Source of the DNA: CAZUMH01 sp964621645
GTDB taxonomy: Bacteria; Zhuqueibacterota; QNDG01; JAGLOF01
Direction: 5' to 3'
Assembly (NCBI GenBank): GCA_964621645.1
Contig: CAZUMH010000008.1
Coordinates: forward strand, 1-64,000
Length of the DNA: 64,000 bases
Part shown: positions 18,013-26,602 of the stretch, piece after piece
Numbering within the stretch: position 1 is the first letter of the stretch
Layout: each line of letters starts with the position of its first letter
Position numbers and translations under genes: made by a program
The notes under the pieces: generated by a model
The model's input: only the letters and a program-made list of their open reading frames with translations
Told to the model about the DNA's origin: nothing
The model's database searches: none

Positions 18013-18041
18013 TTGACATTGGCGCGGATGTCCTCTATATT
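18013..18041 (+). promoter_or_regulatory. Promoter of the SDR gene
   Basis: TTGACA at 18013-18018, a 17-base spacer and TATATT at 18036-18041, close to the sigma70 consensus. The transcript should start near 18048, which excludes an upstream in-frame ATG at 17983 and supports the start at 18070. Confidence 0.75.
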
Positions 18042-18069
18042 ACAGAAACAGAATCGGAGAGAGACAAAA

Positions 18070-18777
18070 ATGGATAAAGCGGCGCTGGTCACCGGCGGAG
18101 CGACCCGGCTGGGCCGGGAAATCACGCTTCATCTGGCGAGAGCAGGCTATGACATCGCGCTTCATTTTCACGCATCAGCAACTGAAGCGGAGGAAACAAA
18201 ACATGAGGTCGACAGACTGGGGCGCGCCTGCCGGCTCTTTCCATTTGATCTGGCCGACGCGGAGAACGTTCCGAGCCTGCTTCCCCAGGTCCTGAAACAG
18301 TTTCCCGTTCTTTCACTCCTGATAAACAACGCCGCCCGGTTTCAGCGGGCCTTCCTGCGTGAAACCGAGGCGGATATTCTCCGGAACATGCTGGATATCA
18401 ATCTTGTCGCTCCTCTGATATTGTCCCGTGATTTTGCCCGGCTAATAAAACATGGCCAGATCATCAATATTCTGGATACCAAGATCGCGGCGTGTGAGCC
18501 CGCTTATACTGTCTATTCCCTTACCAAAAAGGCCCTGGCGGAGCTTACCAGAATGTCCGCCGTGGAATTGGGGCCCGATATCCGCGTAAACGGCATCTGC
18601 CCCGGACTGGTGCTGCCTGATACGTCTCCGGATGATTACCGGGGCATGATCAATAAGCTCCCCCTGCGGCGGGCCGGTGATCCGGATCAGGTGTTGCGGG
18701 CCCTCGATTTTCTTCTGGAAAGTGAATACGTGACCGGGGAGACCATCTTTGTCGACGGAGGACAGCATCTCGGCTGA
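18070..18777 (+). CDS. SDR oxidoreductase, pteridine reductase-like
   Basis: 235 residues, a short-chain dehydrogenase/reductase. The cofactor loop reads TGGATRLG, with Arg in place of the second Gly, a feature of pteridine reductases (PTR1/FolM) that prefer NADPH. The active site shows NILDTK followed by YSLTK, again the PTR1/FolM arrangement (Asp, then Tyr-x3-Lys). PRxP-like ICPGLVLP and a C-terminal EYVTGETIFVDGGQ complete the fold. It probably reduces dihydropterins or a related carbonyl substrate in the cytoplasm. The ATG has GGAGAG about eight bases upstream. Assignment to the pteridine branch is an inference from motifs. Confidence 0.85.
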   Translation: MDKAALVTGGATRLGREITLHLARAGYDIALHFHASATEAEETKHEVDRLGRACRLFPFDLADAENVPSLLPQVLKQFPVLSLLINNAARFQRAFLRETEADILRNMLDINLVAPLILSRDFARLIKHGQIINILDTKIAACEPAYTVYSLTKKALAELTRMSAVELGPDIRVNGICPGLVLPDTSPDDYRGMINKLPLRRAGDPDQVLRALDFLLESEYVTGETIFVDGGQHLG

Positions 18778-18796
18778 GCGGGACCGTCTCGGAAAA

Positions 18797-19795
18797 TCAG
18801 CGGGGTTTTTTCCAGCGGCGGCGCTCTTTATCTTCTGCAAGGGTCTTAAATTCCATTTTTTGCTTTATATAACTGCTGTATCTTTTCTGATCTATATCTC
18901 CCTTCTTCATCGCTTCGAGAACAGCGCAACCCGGTTCGGACCGGTGAGAGCAATCCCTAAAACGGCACTCCTGAGCGAGTTCTTCCATTTCCGAAAATGA
19001 TGACTCAAGATCGCTTTCTTCTCCCCAGAGCTGAATCTCCCGCATACCTGGCATATCGATGATCATCCCGCCTCCGGGCAGCATGATAAGTTCCCGGTGG
19101 GAGGTGGTATGTCTGCCCTCTCCTGTAGGCGCGTGGGTACGGCGCACAGCCATGCGCTCCTGCCCTGCCAGGGTATTGATGATCATGGATTTTCCCACCC
19201 CCGAAGATCCGATGCAGGCTGTGGTCCGGCCCTTTGTAAGGTATGCTTTAAGAGGCATTAATCCCATGCCGGAGAGGGCGCTCACCGTAACCACCTCGGC
19301 ATCCCCGGCGATCAGCCCCACTTCCTTTTTAAGCGAAGCGTGGTTTTTACAAAGATCCTTCTTATTGAGCACTACCACCGGATACGCTCCGGTGCGCCAG
19401 GCCAGGGTAAGATAGCGTTCGATCCTGCGCAGATTGAGCTCTTCATCCAGGCCGCTGACGAGAAAAAGGGTATCGATATTGGCGGCCATGATCTGGGGCC
19501 GGGGGCTTCGTTTCCCCACCCGGCGTGTCAGGGTGGATCTGCGGGGGAGGATGTCCTCGATCACGCCCTCGTTCCCTTCCCGGACGGCGGCGACCCAGTC
19601 ACCGATCACGGGTGTCTGGCCGGCATGGATGATGCGTCCACGGGTAAAGGAGGAGAGGTCTCCCTCTGCCGTCACCAGCATATACTGCCGGCGATCCTGC
19701 CGGACAACCCGAGCGGGAAAGGAAAGATCATTAAGTTTCAGCTTCTTCCACTCTTTTTGCCTGGAGGCGTCCCAGCCGAAATCGGACAGATTCAT
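18797..19795 (-). CDS. rsgA: Ribosome small subunit GTPase RsgA
   Basis: 332 residues. An OB-fold domain (about 25-95) is followed by a circularly permuted GTPase with the order NKKD (G4), SALSG (G5), GSSGVGKS (G1) and DMPG (G3), then a C-terminal zinc domain (CRFRDCSHRSEPGC). It checks late 30S assembly. I use the ATG at 19795: it follows AGGAG, matches the family N terminus, and a promoter at 19833-19861 would make a longer form starting at 19972 untranscribed. The gene lies convergent to the SDR gene, 19 bases from its end. Confidence 0.95.
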   Translation of the reverse strand: MNLSDFGWDASRQKEWKKLKLNDLSFPARVVRQDRRQYMLVTAEGDLSSFTRGRIIHAGQTPVIGDWVAAVREGNEGVIEDILPRRSTLTRRVGKRSPRPQIMAANIDTLFLVSGLDEELNLRRIERYLTLAWRTGAYPVVVLNKKDLCKNHASLKKEVGLIAGDAEVVTVSALSGMGLMPLKAYLTKGRTTACIGSSGVGKSMIINTLAGQERMAVRRTHAPTGEGRHTTSHRELIMLPGGGMIIDMPGMREIQLWGEESDLESSFSEMEELAQECRFRDCSHRSEPGCAVLEAMKKGDIDQKRYSSYIKQKMEFKTLAEDKERRRWKKPR

Positions 19796-19832
19796 CTGAG
19801 CGGTGCTCCTTTGAGATTCCTGAACGGTTTCA

Positions 19833-19861
19833 ATGTAAACCCTCAAGGGTGAGAATGTCAA
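19833..19861 (-). promoter_or_regulatory. Promoter of rsgA with nested repeats
   Basis: On the minus strand TTGACA (19861-19856), 17 bases, TTACAT (19838-19833). The spacer holds the palindrome ACCCTTGAGGGT, and ACCCTTGA is repeated directly over the -35 box. This arrangement could be an operator overlapping the promoter. Confidence 0.6.
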
Positions 19862-20244
19862 GGGTAAACTCTTAGGGGGATCGATGCAAAGGTGTCGGGG
19901 ACCTCCAGGGTCACCGGCACGTACTTTGTCTGAACGATCACGGGGATGACGAGAATGGTACGCTAACGACACCAGATAAGAGCCGGTCCCTGCAGTCTTC
20001 CGGCCGGGAGGAATTATTCATCTATGTGGCGATATAAGACGTGCGTCGCACGTGGTCTTCCCCGGCGAGGAGTGGAGTGAGGGTATATTTCGTCAGGATA
20101 TCCTTCCCTTGTGACAAGTCTTCCTGTCAAACACGAAGAAAACAATCCATCTCTACAAACCTTTAACGACGGACTTGTCACAAGGGAAGCCATGGTAAGC
20201 AGCAGTACGTTCTGTGTCCGGCCTGCCCAACCACGGGTTTCAAC
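19862..20244. other. Spacer without genes between divergent operons
   Basis: No reading frame here has a credible start and family resemblance. The stretch holds small inverted repeats (ACGTGCG-T-CGCACGT at 20039-20053, CCGGCCGG near 20000) and the 18-bp inverted repeat at 20103-20189. I looked for RNase P, SRP, tmRNA and 6S cores and did not recognise any. It may be an old mobile-element remnant or hold a structured RNA. Confidence 0.5.
20103..20189. repeat. 18-bp perfect inverted repeat with 51-base centre
   Basis: Arms 20103-20120 and 20172-20189 are exact reverse complements (CTTCCCTTGTGACAAGTC and its partner). The centre of 51 bases has no further clear structure. No target-site duplication is visible at the flanks. 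It could be a MITE-like element, a long hairpin in RNA, or paired binding sites. Confidence 0.7.
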
Positions 20245-20273
20245 TTGATTCTTCCCGGCAGTATCCCTATATT
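20245..20273 (+). promoter_or_regulatory. Promoter of the ylxR-mutL-miaA operon
   Basis: TTGATT at 20245-20250, a 17-base spacer and TATATT at 20268-20273. Start near 20280 gives a 30-base leader to the ATG at 20310 and rules out an in-frame GTG at 20214 as the start of that gene. Confidence 0.65.
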
Positions 20274-20309
20274 AAATCAGCAATTCCAAAAGCCAAGACG
20301 GAGTTGATC

Positions 20310-20534
20310 ATGTTCGGCAGCGGACTGCCCAAAAACCGACGTTTTAAACCGGAGTTTTTTTATTACGATCCGGAAAAAGAGGAACGGGAAGGCAGACGGA
20401 TCCAATTCAAGAGAAACAGGCTCACCAAGAAAACGGCTAAAACCCGTTCCCTGGTTTGGCTCATTATTCTCTTTGTCCTGGTGCTTTACGCGCTTTTATA
20501 TCTGGGCCGGATAGGAGCAGAGAGGATTCAGTGA
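20310..20534 (+). CDS. Small single-pass membrane protein with a YDPEKEE motif
   Basis: 74 residues: a basic and charged cytoplasmic half containing RFKPEFFYYDPEKEEREGRR, then one membrane helix (about 47-67) and a short tail. Small proteins with this R-F-x-(P)-x-F/Y-Y-D-P-E-K-E-E block are, from memory, widespread in the FCB group, and their function is unknown. The ATG at 20310 has GGAG six bases upstream, and the promoter at 20245-20273 supports it. The stop overlaps the GTG start of the YlxR-YlxQ fusion, so the genes are coupled. Confidence 0.75.
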   Translation: MFGSGLPKNRRFKPEFFYYDPEKEEREGRRIQFKRNRLTKKTAKTRSLVWLIILFVLVLYALLYLGRIGAERIQ

Positions 20535-21100
20535 CGGATACCCTCCGCACCTGTATCGCATGCCGCAAGAAGACGCCTTCCAGCGAGCTTATACGAGTTG
20601 TCCGGCTGGCCGGGAACGGAATAGCCGTGGACCCTGGACACCGGCTTAACGGAAGAGGAGCCTACCTCTGTCCCGCTTTGGACTGTCTGAAACGGGCCAA
20701 AGAGAAAAAACTGCTGGAATTACATCTCAAACAGACGATCCCGGCAGCGGTTTATGAGGAGCTGGCCGGACGCCTGGGGATAAAAGAGGAAAAAGAGCTG
20801 CCTGGCCTCCTGGGATTGGCTATAAAGGCCGGCAAAGCACGTCCCGGGTACAGTGTTATAGAGGGATTGGCACAGCGGGGAAAGCTTCGCCTTATCCTGT
20901 ATGAGAGGGAACTCTCCCCGGCTTCCCTGAAGAAGCTCGAGTCCCTATCCCGAAAGACACATACGTCGATAATGCTCTGGAAAGGAATTCTCTCCCTGGA
21001 ACGGATCAGCGGCAGGGCCAACTGTCGGGTGGTGGGGATCACGGATGCGGGATTTGCCGATTCCATCCGCAAGAAGCTTTCCTTTTTCGACAAATCATAA
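20531..21100 (+). CDS. YlxR-YlxQ fusion, RNA-binding protein
   Basis: 189 residues joining two families. Residues 1-80 are a YlxR/DUF448 domain (RTCIACRKKTP with the CxxC, then GRGAYLCP and DCLKRAKEKK). Residues ~95-185 are an L7Ae/L30e-type domain as in YlxQ (LPGLLGLAIKAGKARPGYSVIEGL). In Gram-positive bacteria ylxR and ylxQ are separate genes between nusA and infB. Here they are fused and sit ahead of mutL, 27 kb from nusA-infB. The start is a GTG overlapping the previous stop (GTGA), with AGAGG upstream. It probably acts on rRNA or tRNA in translation. Confidence 0.88.
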   Translation: MTDTLRTCIACRKKTPSSELIRVVRLAGNGIAVDPGHRLNGRGAYLCPALDCLKRAKEKKLLELHLKQTIPAAVYEELAGRLGIKEEKELPGLLGLAIKAGKARPGYSVIEGLAQRGKLRLILYERELSPASLKKLESLSRKTHTSIMLWKGILSLERISGRANCRVVGITDAGFADSIRKKLSFFDKS

Positions 21101-21107
21101 AGGATGC

Positions 21108-22820
21108 ATGTCCACAAAGATCAAAATACTCCCTGATTATGTGATGAAGCGTATCGCCGCCGGCGAAGTGGTGGAGCGGCCCGCTTCCGTGGTAAAGGAA
21201 CTATTGGAAAACAGTCTTGATGCCGGAGCCGGTTCCGTTTCTCTGATCATAGAAGGCGGCGGTCTTGACCTGATCCAGGTGGTTGATGACGGAGGCGGCA
21301 TGTCCGAGGAAGACGCGCTGCTCTGTTGTCAGCGGCACGCTACCAGCAAGATCGAGAAGGCCGAAGACCTCGATGCCATCACCAGCCTGGGATTCAGAGG
21401 AGAGGCTCTGGCCAGCATCAGTTCCGTGGCCAGAATGGAGATTATCACCTGCCGGGAGAAGGATAAGGAAGCAACCCACCTTTTCATTGAGAGCGGACGG
21501 GTTCAGGAAGTCGAAAAAACCGCGCCCCGGCGGGGTACCATCGTTACGGTGAAGGATCTTTTTCACAGCGTGCCGGCCCGGCGTAAATTTCTCAAGACGC
21601 CCTCCACCGAACTGCGGCATATTGTCACTGCTTTCAGGCGTATCGCCATCGCTTTTCCCGAGATCGAGTTTGAACTCTTTATCGACGACGAAAAAACCTT
21701 CGATCTGCGCCGGGAAGAATTGAGAGAAAGGATCGGGGCACTTCTGAGCAAAGAAAAAGCCGACAAATTGATCCCGCTAAAAAAGAGCCTGGGCCCCATC
21801 GCCATCCAGGGATTGATGAGTCAGCCCGGCACAGCCGGCCGCAGCCGCGACAATCAGATGTTTTTTTTAAACAAACGGTTTATTACCTCACGAAGTCTTT
21901 TACACGCTCTCTACAACGGCTATGGTCTGCGTCTGGCCCGGGAGGAACATCCCAATTTTTTCCTTTTTATTGAACTGGACCCGGCCCGGGTGGATGTCAA
22001 TGTGCATCCCACCAAGGCGGAAGTCCGTTTTCAGGATGAGAAGCTGGTCTATGATCTGGTATACAAGGCGGTGGATGAATGGCTTCGCACGCCGGCCTCC
22101 ATTCCTGAACTGGAGATCTCCGAAAGTCAGGCACGGCCGCGCCGGTTCACCAGGCTCATGCGTCCCGATGTCACGGACCAGGGTCAGTTGACACTGGAGA
22201 CCGGACGCTCCGCGATGGGAAACGCGGCGGTGCTCAATTTCCGCTCCTTTGAGAAGGAAAAACCGCCCTTCTGGCAATTGCATAACAAATACATCCTTAC
22301 CCAGATAAAGAGCGGTCTCACCATCATCGATCAGCATGTGGCCCATGAACGGATTCTCTATGAGAAAGCGCTCAAGGCCAGGGCGGGGGAACGGGCCGCC
22401 TCCCAGCAGCTCCTCTTTCCCCAGACCCTGCAGCTCTCGCCGGATGAATACCGCGACCTGGCTGATCTGGTGCCTCACTTGGAGAAGATAGGATTCAGCC
22501 TGAAGGATTTCGGGAAAAATACGGTGGTGATTGAAGCGGTGCCGGTTTCAGTGAAAAACGGACAGGAGAAGCAGGTTCTGAGTGGAATGATCGATCAGAT
22601 TAAGGAGGAACACCCTGAGCCCAACGAACTCCTGGAATGCGTGGCCCGGGCCTATGCCTGCAAAGCCGCCGTCAAGGCGGGGGATCCGCTCTCTGCCCAG
22701 GAGATGGCTTCTTTGGTGGATCAGCTGTTTACCACGGAAGATCCTTATGTCTGCCCCCACGGCAGGCCGATTATCATCACTCTCCCTCTGGAAGAACTGG
22801 ATAGGAAATTCGGACGCTGA
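21108..22820 (+). CDS. mutL: DNA mismatch repair protein MutL
   Basis: 570 residues. The N-terminal GHKL ATPase shows RIAAGEVVERPASVVKELLENSLDAG, DDGGGM and GFRGEALASI, with the transducer domain to ~335 (NKRFI, VDVNVHPTKAEVRF). The C-terminal domain carries the endonuclease motif DQHVAHERILYE (residues 408-419, matching DQHx2HEx4E with Val for Ala), the ACKAAVKAGDPL block and a terminal CPHGRP. It should thus nick the new strand by itself, as expected where no MutH exists. The ATG at 21108 follows AAAGGA. MutS is not in the window. The gene is 7 bases after the YlxR-YlxQ gene and abuts miaA. Confidence 0.97.
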   Translation: MSTKIKILPDYVMKRIAAGEVVERPASVVKELLENSLDAGAGSVSLIIEGGGLDLIQVVDDGGGMSEEDALLCCQRHATSKIEKAEDLDAITSLGFRGEALASISSVARMEIITCREKDKEATHLFIESGRVQEVEKTAPRRGTIVTVKDLFHSVPARRKFLKTPSTELRHIVTAFRRIAIAFPEIEFELFIDDEKTFDLRREELRERIGALLSKEKADKLIPLKKSLGPIAIQGLMSQPGTAGRSRDNQMFFLNKRFITSRSLLHALYNGYGLRLAREEHPNFFLFIELDPARVDVNVHPTKAEVRFQDEKLVYDLVYKAVDEWLRTPASIPELEISESQARPRRFTRLMRPDVTDQGQLTLETGRSAMGNAAVLNFRSFEKEKPPFWQLHNKYILTQIKSGLTIIDQHVAHERILYEKALKARAGERAASQQLLFPQTLQLSPDEYRDLADLVPHLEKIGFSLKDFGKNTVVIEAVPVSVKNGQEKQVLSGMIDQIKEEHPEPNELLECVARAYACKAAVKAGDPLSAQEMASLVDQLFTTEDPYVCPHGRPIIITLPLEELDRKFGR

Positions 22821-23753
22821 ATGGCTGAATACCGCATCCCCATACTGGTGGGACCCACTGCTTCTGGAAAGACCACACTGGCTTTGGCGCTGGCGCCGAT
22901 GCTTGGCTGTGAAATAGTATCAGCAGATTCCCGTCAGGTATACCGCTATTTAAATATTGGAACGGCCAAGCCTTCCGCCCGGGAACTGCAGAAGGTACCT
23001 CACCACTGCATCGACATTATCGATCCGGATGACTATTATAGTGCGGGACAGTATTGCCGTCAGGCCCGGCGGGCGGTGAAGGAGATCAGAAGCCGGGGTG
23101 TGATGCCCCTCGTGGTGGGGGGATCGGGACTTTACATCCAGGCGCTGGCTGAAGGAGTCTTTGCCAGCGGCTCCCGGGATGACGAACTGAGGGACAGATT
23201 GAAAAGAGAGGCCAGGGAGAAGGGAACGGAATTGCTCCATGACCGCTTGCGGCAGGTCGATCCGAAAGCAGCAGAAACAATACATCCCCGGGACCTGCGC
23301 AGAATCGTCCGGGCTCTGGAAGTCTGGGAATTGTCAGGGAAGCCCATCTCCCAGCTTCAGGAGAAGAATACTGAACCGGCGGATTTTTATCCTCTGTATA
23401 TCGGCGTCACCTGGCCCCGTCCAATTCTGTATGATCGGATAAACAGGAGAGTGGACCGGATGATTCAGGAAGGCCTGGTGGAAGAGGTTTCAGCGCTGCT
23501 GAAAAAAGGGTACAACGCCAATTTGAACAGCCTCGACTCGGTAGGCTATAAAGAGATAATCGCTTATCTGCAGGGCCGTCATTCTCGGGAAGAAGCGGTT
23601 GAGCTCATCAAACGCAATACCCGCCGGTTTGCCAAACGGCAGCTGACCTGGTTCAGGCGGTTGTCGGAGGTGAATTGGTTCGGATGCGACATGCACTGCG
23701 GTATAGAAGAGATCCGTCCCCGGGTAGCGGAATACCTTAGATCCACCCTTTAA
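22821..23753 (+). CDS. miaA: tRNA dimethylallyltransferase MiaA
   Basis: 310 residues. The P-loop GPTASGKT is at residues 11-18, followed by SADSRQVYRYLNIGTAKPS, HHCIDIIDPDDYYSAGQY and GGSGLYIQALAEG, all MiaA hallmarks. The C-terminal KRNTRRFAKRQLTWFR motif contacts the tRNA. It adds a dimethylallyl group to A37 of UNN-decoding tRNAs. The start codon follows the mutL stop directly, so the two are co-translated, an order shared by many bacteria. With mtaB in the same window, two of the main A37 modification steps are encoded here. Confidence 0.97.
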   Translation: MAEYRIPILVGPTASGKTTLALALAPMLGCEIVSADSRQVYRYLNIGTAKPSARELQKVPHHCIDIIDPDDYYSAGQYCRQARRAVKEIRSRGVMPLVVGGSGLYIQALAEGVFASGSRDDELRDRLKREAREKGTELLHDRLRQVDPKAAETIHPRDLRRIVRALEVWELSGKPISQLQEKNTEPADFYPLYIGVTWPRPILYDRINRRVDRMIQEGLVEEVSALLKKGYNANLNSLDSVGYKEIIAYLQGRHSREEAVELIKRNTRRFAKRQLTWFRRLSEVNWFGCDMHCGIEEIRPRVAEYLRSTL

Positions 23754-23770
23754 CGAATGAAGGAAGATTA

Positions 23771-24145
23771 ATGAATGAGCCGTACAAGAGAAGGGTTGAC
23801 GAGCTTCCTCAGGCTGTCGCCGAGTGGGGCTGGCGTTTCCATCATCTCGGGATACCCACGACGGAAAAAATTCCGAACGAGACATATATTCCTCATTTAA
23901 AGATCTATGTCGGAGGGTTCGAGAGCAGCCCTTACGGCATTGAGTGGATGCGCTTCGAAGAAGGCTGCACTGTCCCGGAGCTGGTAAGAACCGTGCCCCA
24001 TCTGGCATTCGAGGTCAATGACCTTGCCGAGGCTTTGCAGGGGAAAGAGGTGATCAGCAATCCCTCTTCTCCCTCTGCCGGAGTGACAGTAGCAATGATC
24101 AAACATCAGGGAGCGCCGGTGGAACTGCTGGAATTCGAATCCTGA
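23771..24145 (+). CDS. VOC-superfamily (glyoxalase-like) small protein
   Basis: 124 residues. The pattern of an early HHLGIPT, a central PHLAFEVNDL and a late GAPVELLEF is that of a vicinal-oxygen-chelate fold; the three potential metal ligands are near H25, H97 and the terminal Glu. It resembles small epimerase- or lyase-like proteins, but no specific reaction can be assigned. The ATG is preceded by GGAAGA. It lies 17 bases after miaA and may be its last cotranscribed gene. Confidence 0.7.
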   Translation: MNEPYKRRVDELPQAVAEWGWRFHHLGIPTTEKIPNETYIPHLKIYVGGFESSPYGIEWMRFEEGCTVPELVRTVPHLAFEVNDLAEALQGKEVISNPSSPSAGVTVAMIKHQGAPVELLEFES

Positions 24146-24220
24146 GCGAGAAAATTTTCGGCTGATCGTAACATAGAAACTAATAATCCCTTGATCAATT
24201 ATTACACGGAGGAACAAACC

Positions 24221-26602
24221 ATGAAGCGATGCACCGCCTTTTCCCTGACTGCCGCACTGCTGGTTTCAATGGTGCCAAGTCTACTCTTCGGTCAGAAAGC
24301 TAATTTTAAACTGGCCGACAAGTTCTATACGGACCGGACAAATACAATGATGGGATCCCTCAGCGTCAGGGCGAACTGGCTGAAAGACGCCGATATCTTT
24401 TGGTACCGATACAAGACGTCGGACGGGGTCAACTTCTATCTGGTGGATGCTCAGAAACAGAAAAAGGAATATCTCTTCGACCGGAATTACCTGGCGGCTG
24501 AGCTGGCCAAGATTACTCACCGTGCCTATAATGAAAAAGAGCTGCCGGTGAGCGGAATAGAATTTTCCAAGAAAAAGGACTATTTCAGTTTCATGATCGA
24601 CAGCCTGAAATTCCGCTACCGCATGAGTGACCGTCACGTCTCGCTGGTGGATACGCTTCATAAAAAAGCCGAGAAAGAGAAGCTGGTGAATAAACGCTGG
24701 GCCAATTTCTCGCCTGACAGCTCCTGGGTGGTCTTTGCAAAGAACCATAATCTCTTTATCATGAAAACCCATGACAGCGACAGTGTGGAAATAAAGCTGA
24801 CCGAGGATGGAGAGCGCTGGTACAGCTATGCCTCCGATGCCGGTGACACCACGCAAAACAAACGCAGACGGGCCAATGCCCGCTGGTTCAAGGATTCCCG
24901 AAAACTGTATGTGAAAAGGTCCGACTACCGTCAGGTAAAGGATCTCTTTGTCATCAACTCACTGAGTTCGCCCCGTCCGACCCTGGAAACATATAAATAC
25001 GCCATGCCGGGCGAAAAGGATGTTCCCCAGGATGAGCTCATTGTTTTTGATGTCGACACGAAAAAGCGAGTGGATATCGAGGTGGTCAAATGGAAGGATC
25101 AGGCCATCGGAGGGGTCTATTTCAATGGAGGAGGTATATTTCTGGGAACCGGATCGGACAAGATCTATTTCGCGCGCCGGGATCGAACCTGGAGCAAGAT
25201 TGATCTCTGCGTCGCTGACACCGAGACCGGCAAGACCACGGTGCTGATATCGGAAGAGAGCAAGCCGTACTTCAACACCCGTTACTGTCAGCTAGCGGTG
25301 CTGAACGAGGGCAAGGACCTGGTCTGGTGGTCCGAAAGGGACGGCTGGGGTCACCTCTATCTCTATGACGGGGAAGGACGGCTCAAACGCCGGCTGACCA
25401 GCGGCCCCTTCGTCGTGGGCGACATCGCGGCCATCGACTCGACAGGCAGGGAACTCTATTTCAGCGCCTTCGGACGGGAAAAAGAACGCAATCCCTATTT
25501 CTATTTCTTCTACAAAGTGAACCTTGACAGGGGAGGGCTGAAGCCGGTGACACCGGAGGACGTTTCCCACGGGATGATGATGTCCGAAAGCCGCAAGTAT
25601 TTTGTGGATACTTACTCGACGGTGGATCGAGTCCCGGTATCGGTCCTGCGGGATAATACCGGCAAGGTGCTGCTGCCGCTGGAAGAAACAGACATCTCCC
25701 TCCTTTCGGAAGCGGGATGGAAGATGCCGGAACCGTTCACCGTAAAGGCGGCTGACGGCATCACGGATATATACGGTGTCATGTGGAAGCCCTTCGATTT
25801 CGATCCTGAGAAAAAATACCCCATTATCTCACTGGTATATCCGGGGCCGCAGACGGAACCCTTCCCGGTGACCTTTTCCGCCTCGAGAACCGTCTCCCTG
25901 GCCCAGGTGGGTTTCATCGTGGTCGCGGTCGGCAACCGGGGAGGCAGTCCCCGTCGGTCCAAATATTACCACAATTTCGGCTACGGCAATAACCGTGATT
26001 ATCCCCTGGCGGACAACAAGGCGGCCCTGGAACAGCTTGCCAGCCGATATCCCTTTATCGATCTCGATCGCGTCGGCATCTACGGGCACTCCGGTGGTGG
26101 AAACATGTCCACTGCCGCCATGTTCACCCACCCCGATTTTTATAAGGTGGCCGTTTCATCCTCAGGGAATCATGACAATAACATTTACAATATCTGGTGG
26201 GGTGAAGTGCATTACGGTGTGAAAGAGGTGGAGAAGGTAAAGAAATCGGACAAGAAGGAGAAGGAAAACGATACAGAGAGTGAGGATAAACAGGAAGACG
26301 TTGAAAAAGAGATCGTTTTCAAGGCAAAATATGACAATAACTGGTCTATTGCCAAGAATTTAAAGGGTCATCTACTGCTGGTGACGGGGGATATCGATAA
26401 TAATGTTCATCCCGCGAACACCATCCGGGTGGTTAATGCCCTTATCGAGGCGGGAAAACGGTTCGATTTCATGATCATGCCGGGACAGCGGCACGGGTAT
26501 GGAAAATACAATAAATATTTTCAGCACATGCTCTGGCGCTATTTTGCCCGGTACCTGCTGGACGATGTTCAGGATGGCATCGATATGTACCTGTATCAGT
26601 GA
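24221..26602 (+). CDS. Secreted S9 prolyl oligopeptidase (DPP IV-like)
   Basis: 793 residues: a signal peptide (1-25), a DPP IV N-terminal beta-propeller (about 90-500) and a C-terminal alpha/beta hydrolase domain. The catalytic triad can be read as S624 (GHSGGGNMS), D726 (GDIDNNVHP) and H758 (PGQRHGYG). It probably removes dipeptides from peptides in the periplasm for nutrition. Near residues 675-705 there is a Lys/Glu-rich insertion of about 30 residues not expected in the family. The ATG at 24221 has GGAGG eight bases upstream; an ATG-like start at 24191 would spoil the signal peptide. Confidence 0.93.
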   Translation: MKRCTAFSLTAALLVSMVPSLLFGQKANFKLADKFYTDRTNTMMGSLSVRANWLKDADIFWYRYKTSDGVNFYLVDAQKQKKEYLFDRNYLAAELAKITHRAYNEKELPVSGIEFSKKKDYFSFMIDSLKFRYRMSDRHVSLVDTLHKKAEKEKLVNKRWANFSPDSSWVVFAKNHNLFIMKTHDSDSVEIKLTEDGERWYSYASDAGDTTQNKRRRANARWFKDSRKLYVKRSDYRQVKDLFVINSLSSPRPTLETYKYAMPGEKDVPQDELIVFDVDTKKRVDIEVVKWKDQAIGGVYFNGGGIFLGTGSDKIYFARRDRTWSKIDLCVADTETGKTTVLISEESKPYFNTRYCQLAVLNEGKDLVWWSERDGWGHLYLYDGEGRLKRRLTSGPFVVGDIAAIDSTGRELYFSAFGREKERNPYFYFFYKVNLDRGGLKPVTPEDVSHGMMMSESRKYFVDTYSTVDRVPVSVLRDNTGKVLLPLEETDISLLSEAGWKMPEPFTVKAADGITDIYGVMWKPFDFDPEKKYPIISLVYPGPQTEPFPVTFSASRTVSLAQVGFIVVAVGNRGGSPRRSKYYHNFGYGNNRDYPLADNKAALEQLASRYPFIDLDRVGIYGHSGGGNMSTAAMFTHPDFYKVAVSSSGNHDNNIYNIWWGEVHYGVKEVEKVKKSDKKEKENDTESEDKQEDVEKEIVFKAKYDNNWSIAKNLKGHLLLVTGDIDNNVHPANTIRVVNALIEAGKRFDFMIMPGQRHGYGKYNKYFQHMLWRYFARYLLDDVQDGIDMYLYQ

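Noticed and set aside
20103..20189. Insertion sequence with terminal repeats
   Set aside because: The space between arms is only 51 bases, with no transposase and no target duplication.
21900..22478. 192-codon minus-strand frame inside mutL
   Set aside because: The mutL motifs on the plus strand are complete, so this is a by-product of codon use.
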